DNA from: Atherix ibis
Taxonomy: Eukaryota > Arthropoda > Insecta > Diptera > Athericidae
Assembly: GCA_958298945.1 (NCBI GenBank)
Contig: OY282609.1
Coordinates: 62,220,220 to 62,284,219 of the forward strand
Direction: 5' to 3'
DNA length: 64,000 nucleotides
The notes under the pieces are model-generated. The model was not told where the DNA came from. It searched no databases and saw only the letters and a program-made list of their open reading frames with translations. The first letter of the stretch is position 1. Each line of letters starts with the position of its first letter. Made by a program: the position numbers and the translations under genes. Shown one piece after another: positions 55,291 through 64,000 of the stretch.

Positions 55291-57084
55291 TGTTTTGATG
55301 TTCTCAAATGTTTGACAATGAAATTGGTAAAAATATTTTTAAAATCTTAAAAAAGCCATAGAAAAATATATTTGAAATATTTTCAATTATTGGTCAATTG
55401 TTCTACAAAGATGTACACTATAGACGTAAGTAAGTAAGTATAGCTTGAACTAAACCCTTTCAAAATATTCTAATCCTATTTATGTTGTATTCAATAAGTC
55501 CAAAAATATTTCCACAATCATAAGAAATTCTATACTTCCAAATATTGATACTACACAGAACTAACACCATTAATAAAGAAAATAATAATACGAACATTGA
55601 AGATATTTGCTACTTGCTCTTAGAAGGTTTCTTCTCTTAATGACAACGATTGTGGAGGAAATTTACGAGCATTCATCATAATTCAGGTAATATTCTGCCA
55701 TCGTTCTTCCTACGTCAATAACAATTCGAAAGTACTTTAGATAAGATGGAATCGGAATTTTGCAATTATTTATTTGAAAGTAGTATACGGTGTCGGCATA
55801 AAAGAAAATTATTACCTTTTTTCGAAAATGGGAAAAAAATCTATTTCGTAAATAATGCTCCATCTGGAAAGAAATCACCAATAAAAGTGGATAATTAGAA
55901 GAAGTTTTTAAATGAATATAAAGTATAATTATGGATAGAACCGACATGATGTTAAGCAATTTTATTAGTTTAATTATACTTATTTCGTAAAGATATTATT
56001 TGTAGAAGGGTTTATAAGGGATACAAAGAATGACGAATTGAAATAGAAAATTATAATTTATAAGAATATCGCAAAACTAATAAATAATTTATAATATATT
56101 CAGAAAAAGAAGAATCGGAGAAATGAAGTAGACTAAAGATAGTAAAAGAGTGGATGATATTTAAGCAAGAATTATTTGAGAGTTTATTTTAGCGAAATTC
56201 CGGTATCATTCTTAGTTTGTCCCATAAATGAAGATCTACATAGCTAGTTCAGATTATATTTTATCATATCTGAATTTTATTGGAGTGATATAGTTCTTCT
56301 TATCAATTGGGCGCATAAGTCTCCTTACCATGTCAAGATGATAATATTATTGAGGACGTTACTTTCATGATATTATAATAATGGAAAATAAAAAAAAAAC
56401 TGTAAAATAAGTAATTAATTAATTCTAAGCCATTTTTTAAGGTGAATTTTGTTTTTCTAAAAATTCATCACTCTATAAGAATTGGTAGAAAATTCGTGAA
56501 TTTATTCTGCAAAATTAGTACATGAGCATATGACTTGTACATAGAATGCGCGAAAAGAATAAAATTGTAGGTAAAATAATAAAATAATTTTATTATGCGC
56601 ATTACACTGCTATAAAAATACACCGCTATGGGACTATTAACTTAAACCACAATGAATACTATACAAAGCATCAAAAACGCTTAAAACAACTTACCTACGT
56701 GTAGATAAAGATTATAGCAGCGAAAAGGTAATCCGACAATCAAAGTTCATTACTTAAAGACCAATTTTACGGAAAGACTTTAAAAAGTTTACACTTAAAA
56801 TGTATGAACTACAATATAAAGACATTCTATTATGCTACTGTGAATGTATTCTTATAGATAAATTTACCATTATATTTATAAGATTTTATATGAAACTTAT
56901 AGTAAAATAATAATACCGACAAAGTGCTGATGCTCTTCTTTTATATAAATGACGATGATATACGTTATAGGTGCAATCATTGTTCGGATTTCGATCAAAG
57001 GATACGTTGAAATTTTATTGATGTGGTTAAGCGGAGATTTCTATCTAAAAAATTAAATTTTTGTACCTTCCTCTTCCTAGGATA
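55291..57084. other. Intergenic, AT-rich, no gene seen
   Basis: A/T-rich sequence with a short GTAA tract at about 55426-55439. No gene or element was recognised. Confidence 0.55.
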
Positions 57085-57355
57085 TATATAGATTGACTCA
57101 TAAAGAGTTATTCAATTTATGCTTCGCAAAGTAAAGATAAATTAGACACACTTGAAATTTAGATTTTTATGAAAGTTATTTTATTATTTTGCTTGGATTT
57201 TTCCATTATGTAAGAAATACAATATTATTTAAATGGCTGCTATGAGACTTCTAGATAAGTTTTGATGACTTTTTTATATATTTCGGACTTTAAAGCTCTA
57301 AAGTTTGAAGATTGTCTGCCTAAAAACAACCTTTTGCATAGTCATACAAGAAAAA

Positions 57356-58512
57356 CCAAGAGTATAAGCTTCAATCCGCTGTTTTTTCTTCTCTTTCGAG
57401 GCAAACTACTCATCAAGCCATTTTCGGACGTCTTCGTAAGAATCGAAGTGCTGCTCAGCGAGCGCGTTGCCCATCGACATAAACAGGTGGTAGTCGGAAG
57501 GGGTCAGGTCTGGTGAATAAGCGGAGTGGGGTATCACCTCCCAGTTGAGTGTCTCCAAGTAGTTTCGGACCATTTTTGACGTGTGCGATGGTGCGTTGTC
57601 GTGGAGGAAAATCAGCTTGTCATGTCTTTGTTGATAATCGGTCCTTTTTTTATGCAGAGCATGGTGCAATTTGATCAGTTGTTAGTGGTAGCGGTGGGTA
57701 TTGACAGTTTCACGAGGTTTCAATATCTCATAGTAGACGATACCCTGCTTATCCCACCAAACACACATCATCGTCTTCCGTCCGAAGCGATTTGGTCTTG
57801 GGAAAGATGTTGATGGTTGGCCGGGTCAACCCACGATTTCTTGCGTTTAGGATTCTCGAAATATATCCAGTTTTCATCGCCTGTCACAATCCGATGCAGG
57901 AGCGACTTTTTTTTTTGTCTGGCGAACAAGATTTCGCATGTGTTTTGGCGTCTCTCCATCTGCCTATTGTTCAATTCATGTGGCACCCATTTTCCGATCT
58001 TTCAAATCTTCTCCATGGCACGCAGACGTATGGAAATGGTTGGTTGCGTAACACACAGTTGCTCCGCGAGCATTTTTTGCGATTGGGTATCGTTTTCATC
58101 CAAAAGAGCCTGCAATTGATGGTCCTCAACCTTCCTAGGCCGATTTTCACGCTTCTTGTCCCACAAGTCAAAATTGCTGTCTTTGAACCGACGAAACCAA
58201 TCTCGGCACGTTGTTTCCGATAAAGCACTGTCACCATAGGTCTCCATAAGTATTCGATACGATTCGGCAGCCGATTTCTTCAAATTGGAGCAGAAAAGCA
58301 GATCTTCCCGCATATGCTCTTTTTCTGGTACAAAACTTGACATGATTACCAAAGGAAAAATGTATGTTGTTAAACGAAATTGCTGACAATATGCACTGAT
58401 TAATGTTGACAGATGTCAAAATCATAAAAAAAGGATGGCGTGCCCATGGTAGTTTAATACGCTCACTCACGCCATCTATGTCCAAACAGCGGATTTAAGC
58501 TTATACACCTGG
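57356..58512 (-). mobile_element. Mos1-like mariner nested in E1 (M4)
   Basis: The right end has TA at 58513-58514. On the left the terminus reads CCAAGAGTATAAGCTTCAAT and the flanking TA has become AA (57354-57355). About 100 bp near the left end, including the last transposase codons, is deleted. Confidence 0.85.
57400..58343 (-). pseudogene. Mos1-like mariner transposase, broken (M4)
   Basis: Starts MSSFVPEKEHMREDLLFCS at 58343. It is frameshifted near 58000 (after LRAMEKI) and again near 57810 (a 1-bp loss before the CVWWD block). Then KKRTDYQQRHDKLIFLHDN and TPSDYHLFMS are readable. All three catalytic Asp (GDENW, HDNAPSH, PSDYHLF) are present. It lacks the C-terminal end after KWLDE. 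Confidence 0.87.
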
Positions 58513-58870
58513 TAGTCCAACGGCATCAAATCTAACGATCTTCACCATCGCCAAATTTTCGTTTGAAATCACCATTACCAAATTTTTGGCATGTTGTTTG
58601 GCTTGTGGCGCTTTCTTGTTAAAACCATATATGGTTCAGGCCAATAAAAAATCAGTTATCATACGTTTATAGCACTCAAAATTGAGAGTAATGGCCCCTT
58701 TTTATTAATTAAAAACAAAAATACGTCCTATTGATACCCCATATATGGCAATTTTACTTACTGGCTATCCGCCGAGCCGAAAATGAGTGTTATCGCTGAA
58801 GAAAATTTTACTCGAAACGTAGCTACGGCAAAAATACCTTTTCTGTAGAAGCATTTTTTTTGTGTATTTA

Positions 58871-61800
58871 TAGTAACAAGGCAAACTTATGAAGGAAAAT
58901 TATGTTAAAAAAATATATTCGAATAATTGGAAAAAAATTCAACTATTTAAAAAAAAAATTAGAATAAAGATTAGCAAAATAATGTATAAATTCAGGATTT
59001 TGTAGATTGCTTATATGGAATAAATATAATTGGAACTGAGAAATCCTAACATTCAGCGGAGAACATTCTTTGAATAGGTTTGGCAATGAGTAATGAAATA
59101 AAAATGATATGCTTTAGGTATGTACCTACTTTTATTATCATATATTATAAAATGCGTCGAAGTCACGCAATAAACATGATAAAAAGTTTCCATCTTATGC
59201 ATAGTTTCATTCTTAAAAATAGATAAGCAGTTTGACTTTTTGAACTATTTTTTTTTATATATTATAGAATTAGTATATTAAAATATAAAATATTTTATAT
59301 TAATAAAAGTATAAGTAATTATGAATATTGGTTTAACAGGAAGAAGTGTATAGCAAATTTTACTATTTCGAAAAAAAATAACTTTACATAATATAAATAT
59401 GAGTATAAGAAAAACAAATTTGACCAGAAATATACATAAATTCTGATTTTAAAAGTGTACCATAAGTCATCACTATGATTATACGACATAAAATCAGCAT
59501 GGAACTTTTGCAACCTTTACTGGGGCTTCTGCTGCCCAGCAAGATCAATTTACAGCCTCAATTAATTTCTCACATAAAATTAGTAAGTACAGACAAGGGA
59601 GAAACGATAAACAAGACCATATTCATCAGTTCGTACTTGTACATATTTATCTGTTAAGAAATGTACGATGATAAAGTCCCATCATCGAAAGAACATATAA
59701 AGATGAAGCTAAAATGGTTTAAATGCTCATTGGCTAAATTCAAATTCAAATAAGTAAAAATAGGTAAAAATTGCTGGTTCCATTAGGCTTCGTTGGCACA
59801 AATTCAATCACCCTCATTTGCGCATTATTCTTTTGGAATCGCGATCTAGTCATTTGTGTTATCGATAAATGCGTCTTCCCTGTGCTAATGTCCTAGCTGT
59901 TTCCTTTTCCATTCCCATACATCATGTATGTATTATGCGCAACGAAAATGTTATGCTAATCAATATAAAAGTTAGTGCATATTTAACCCGCCTAATGCAT
60001 AGCACAGAGTTTCATGAAAGCAGTACAGAGTAATAAATAGTAACGGCTCTCAATGTATGTAGTTTTCAGAAGACTGTTGCCCCTCTCATTAGTCCAAATA
60101 TGACGAATGTGGTAACGATGCGACGATAGTAAACAGCCACCGACTGAATACATCGTTTCGGACAAGTTATGCAAATTATGGTCGCAACCCCTGTGATGAT
60201 AGTGAATAAATTCCAATAAGAATCTGACATTTTAAAAATGGACAAAAATAAACTCATAGCCGACTAAATAAACAACAAGTTAACAATATTTAATTAAACA
60301 AGCTGACTGTACAGTCAAAGTAATTGTCAATGCTCAGTGAATTTCTTAATTTCTTATGTCAATGTAAATACAAACTACACTGATGCTAAACTTTTCGTAA
60401 GCTCGTCATTTGTTGCTAAACTAAAACAAATCAGATTTTCAGATGTTATCAGAAATAATTAGCAAAATCAACCACATATTTATGCAAATTCACTCAACAA
60501 TAGCTGATAATTCGATAATATTAAGCTTTAAATTCAAACAATTGAAAAAATCAAGAAACACAAAAAAATATATATATTTGCGATCATGTTAGGCATTTTT
60601 AAAAATCATTATTAGAACAAGAATAAGAGAATAAATAAAAAAGGAGGCGTGGACAAGAAAACTAAAATGGCATACTCCTCGTATACGCTCGAATGTTTCT
60701 AGACGTACAGGTGTTCTCCTTACTTATGACTATCGGAGAGCGCTTCAACTGGTGTATTAAATTGCCGCCACTTTTCGTGGTTTGTGGCTTGTGGATTGTG
60801 GATTGTTGATTGTGGCTTGTAAACGTTAATGCTAATATTGCTCCGGTTGCTGATTATCATACTGAAGCTTCTGCTAATGATAAACAAAATTCGGAATGGT
60901 GGTGTGTGGCCAAGTAATAAAAATGCAAATAAAACAGTTCGGAATGACATTCAACAACTTCTTCTGAAAGTGAAAATCAAATAACTTCACAGCCGTATTC
61001 TCAACCTCAACGTTAATGTCAGGACCAGTTTTATTCCTTTTGCTCATTCATTCATATTCATAATGTACTCATGTACTCGTCAGATCATTAAAGTATGTAA
61101 GTAGTTGCAATATACCGATTTATATTACATTATGCAGATATATTGAGAAGCTAATATTAATGAACAAAGTATGTGGTGATGGTTATGATAATGAACTAAA
61201 TATACTAATTTAGACAATAATCTAATTTGGATAGGTGCATAAATATTAAGACATTGTGCTATTCTTATCCTGGTTCTTAATACGTTTTTCAACTCATTCA
61301 TTGATCGGAATATAAACAACAAGTTTCTCTGTAACAAAAATTATTTATTTGAAAATTAAAATCCTCATCTGTCGTCATCATCACCATAATTATCATTATT
61401 ATCAGAAGTTAAAGTAGACATTTTTTAAGAAGTTGAAGCAGAATTTTCTACAACCACATGATTGGTGATTGGTATCCATCGTCGAAAGTCTATTTAATAG
61501 TAGACGAAAGCGTTGAATTCAGCATTCACGAACAGTTTATGGTATCGCAAAATTAACATGTGAGTGACCCCCCGAAGTTAGCAATTGCGTGACAATATTC
61601 ACATGTTTTGCTTAAATATTAAATATTAAAGATTAAATATGCATTTTTTCACTTAAAGTTTTACAACAAATAATTTACTTTTTTTTTTTTTTTAAACAAA
61701 TTGAATAAATTGAAATTTATTATTTCAACAAAAATTATTTTCTTGATTATTTGTTAATATGCAAAATTATTAATATTGTAGAAACAGAGTAATTGAAGTA

Positions 61801-64000
61801 ATATTTCAAACTTTATGCTTATTTGGTTTTTGTCATCAAAAGATTACTTTAAAGGCTTTAAAGAAAATCTTTCCATACAAAAAATTGATTTATGGGATTT
61901 TTAGTAAATTAACTTTTAAGAAAATGATGGCTCTTTAATAAAAAATGTGAGATGTGGCAGAAAAATAGTAAGCGAAATTTGGCAATACTATGGACTTTAC
62001 CTCTACAAAGCTTGTACGTTAGTTCGTAGACATGCACTATAAATTTTAACCTACCTTATAGAACGTCATAAGGTAAATTGTGTATTTGCAGTGCGTTACG
62101 AAAAATGAAACAGCAAAACTTGGGATATCGATATGCCATCCAAAATTGTGTGAACAAGTTTTTCGGTTCAAAAAGAATTTTTTGAGGGTCGAAAAACAAA
62201 AATAAAACGAGGGTAGAAAAACGGATAAAAATATGAGACTAGTAAGGGCTCTCGTAAGGTGAAAACCACCATGACAACGTGTCATCTCCATTAACACCAT
62301 TTTGTCAGAAAAAGGATTCTTGACAATGCGACTTTTAATTTTGTGTCCCAACAATATCCCAAGGAATGTTACTGAGGATTTAAGCGTGATTTCAGATGAA
62401 ACCTTCCAGCACTGCTAGGGAACTATTTTGAAGAGGATAACATTAATGAATAAACATAATATTAAATTGTTGCAAAAAGTAAATTAGTTACTTTTTTGGC
62501 ACACTTCATACGTAATATGCACACGGAAACTTCATCTAACAGAATTTCAAAAATTTCTTTAAATAATAATAAAAGCCAAACCAAAAACATAATGGCACGA
62601 CTTGAATTTAGTTCATAAAAAATAATATATAACCTTAAAGTTGATAGTCTACACTATTATTTTTGAACTCAAAACGTAAATGTCCCTGATGTCCAAAAAA
62701 CAAAAAAATTAAAAAAAATTTTCATCTATTAATTGTAGTCTGAACAAATGTATAAACTAAGTTCATTTTCGCTTCTTTTATGTTCGAAAAAACTAAATTT
62801 CTTTTCAAAGATATAAAATTTGTAGATATCGTCTATAAAAACTTTTTTTAGAAGATTCAAGAGAAAAAAGAAACATTTCCGAGCTAGAAGAGTTTGGTGT
62901 GAAACAATACAGAAGAGAAAAACGAAATTTGAGTAATTGGAATCATTATCGAAAAGGTATGTTTTCATCCAGTCCTCTCTAATTAAGCGCATTTCATAAA
63001 AGAGTTTTCCTCCACGATTCCCAGACGATTATAAACATTCTGAAGGTTAAAAGTTTAAGTCACACAATAAAACAAAACTAAATACAAGAAACTTGAAAAC
63101 TTTAATAACTTTTGCCGAATGAAATAATTTTTAATCAATTTAATGCTGTTGTTGTTTTTTTAAGATTTATATATATACGAACGGTAGTGTACAATGTTGG
63201 AGGTCTGTAATATTAACGAAATGAAAATTAACTTTTGCACTTAGGATATACAAAAGCTGATACATAAAGTTTTTATACATTCTCAGAAAACTTTCAATAA
63301 TAATAATAGACGGTAATTTTTTACAAAAATGAAAAAGATAAAAATCAATAATTTATATAAAATAAAATTACTTTCACTTAAAAAACAAAATTTAATAATA
63401 TCTTTCATTGAAAATGATTTAAAAATTTTTTAGCATCCGCATTTGAATAACTGAAAATAGCCAAATCTGAACCCAAGGTAAAAAATCAGATCCTCATATG
63501 TATATCTGTAATAAGTATTATTCTAGGGGTCAACATTATATAAATAACATAATAGTTTTTTTATGTTGGTAGCGCCATAAGAATTATAGTAAAATCTTTT
63601 TGCAAATTGTAAAATTTACACCATCTTCACTCGATTTTAATTGATTGCAAATATTGATCATTATAACCAACGGGTGGGGCTTACGCGTCAGCATTCGTGA
63701 ATGTATTTTTCAATCAGAATTTGAAATCTTAACCCAGACCATACCTTAAATTTTGTTTGCCAGATCTTTAGCTACAGTACTGCAAAACTTGCAAAGCTGG
63801 AGTTTGTACTATTAATTTTTAACGAATATGAAAACTTATTAAAACACATACATTTGATGATAAAATGTTGAATATCGAGTGTTATTTTATTTAACATTTT
63901 ATAGCTAATAGTTTTCTTATATTTTCTGGTAAAGTATTGTACTAGAAATACAAGTATTGCCAAATTCAATAAATAGTAATATCGGTATGCACGACATTAC
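58871..64000. other. Intergenic, no gene established
   Basis: Mostly AT-rich. Weak coding-like minus-strand frames lie at 60066-60229 and 62046-62354, and a plus-strand one at 59495-59581 is followed by a good donor (A|GTAAGT). A TTGTGG-rich short repeat lies at about 60776-60825. None of these could be tied to a gene. Confidence 0.45.

Larger units (their letters stand above)
57085..58870 (-). mobile_element. DD41D mariner remnant split by M4 (E1)
   Basis: The left part (57215-57355) aligns with C1 around 38020-38215, for example AATATTATTTAAATGGC against AATATCATTCAAATGGC. The right part (58513-58870) continues the same alignment on the far side of M4 (TAGTCCAACGGC against TAGTCTAACGGT). 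The minus strand gives IFFSDNTHFRLGG and CYKRMITDFLLA, decayed versions of the first catalytic motif and the downstream block. Its own ends are not clear. Confidence 0.7.

Noticed and set aside
59475..59657. Plus-strand frame MELLQPLLGLLLPSKINL followed by a good donor site
   Set aside because: A single short frame with no acceptor partner found. Could be chance.
60066..60257. Minus-strand frame with a hydrophobic stretch, possible first exon
   Set aside because: No family match, no convincing splice partner or downstream exons. Kept only as a note in the intergenic entry.
1..64000. tRNA, rRNA, CRISPR or bacterial-type operon features
   Set aside because: None seen. Introns, polyadenylation hexamers and the transposon types are those of an animal genome.

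Overview
The window looks like nuclear DNA from a higher fly (Diptera). It is very AT-rich, its genes are split by GT-AG introns, and it is crowded with Tc1/mariner-type transposons plus non-LTR retrotransposons. Most copies are broken. The proteins and the mix of mariner types (Mos1-like copies and copies with DD41D catalytic spacing) would suit an acalyptrate fly such as a tephritid, but that placement is an inference.

Only two host genes are clear, both on the + strand. The 3' part of a tectonic-like gene (ciliary transition-zone family) occupies 3-1665 in three exons. An excitatory amino acid transporter of the SLC1 family occupies 22973-48369 in six coding exons. These join in frame to 589 codons plus a stop and keep the NMDGT motif and the substrate-binding TM8 residues. 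A small minus-strand ORF at 15726-15929 may be coding but is unrecognised.

Layout: 1-1.7 kb tectonic; 3.5-6.3 kb jockey-like LINE remnant carrying a 409-bp mariner derivative; 8.5-9.4 kb internally deleted mariner; 11.9-12.6 and 17.6-18.1 kb ancient mariner remnants; 18-23 kb transporter 5' flank; 23-48.4 kb transporter gene; 48.4-53 kb AT-rich flank; 53-58.9 kb two more Mos1-like mariners, an RNase H-bearing LINE fragment and a DD41D mariner remnant; 58.9-64 kb no recognisable gene.

The transporter is dominated by its first two introns (8.6 and 14.4 kb), which hold most of the transposons. The last three introns are 311, 242 and 65 bp. Intron 2 carries a triple nest, 35572-39249: a mariner interrupted by two other mariners from different groups, each boundary with a TA target duplication. 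Five copies of one Mos1-like family (M1-M5) lie between 28 and 58.5 kb, from full-length decayed copies to a 262-bp MITE-like derivative. One of them (53153-54154) keeps a 333-codon open frame although two of its three catalytic aspartates are gone. I found no clearly new system. The nested array, the open but catalytically dead transposase and the intron transposon load are the most notable features.
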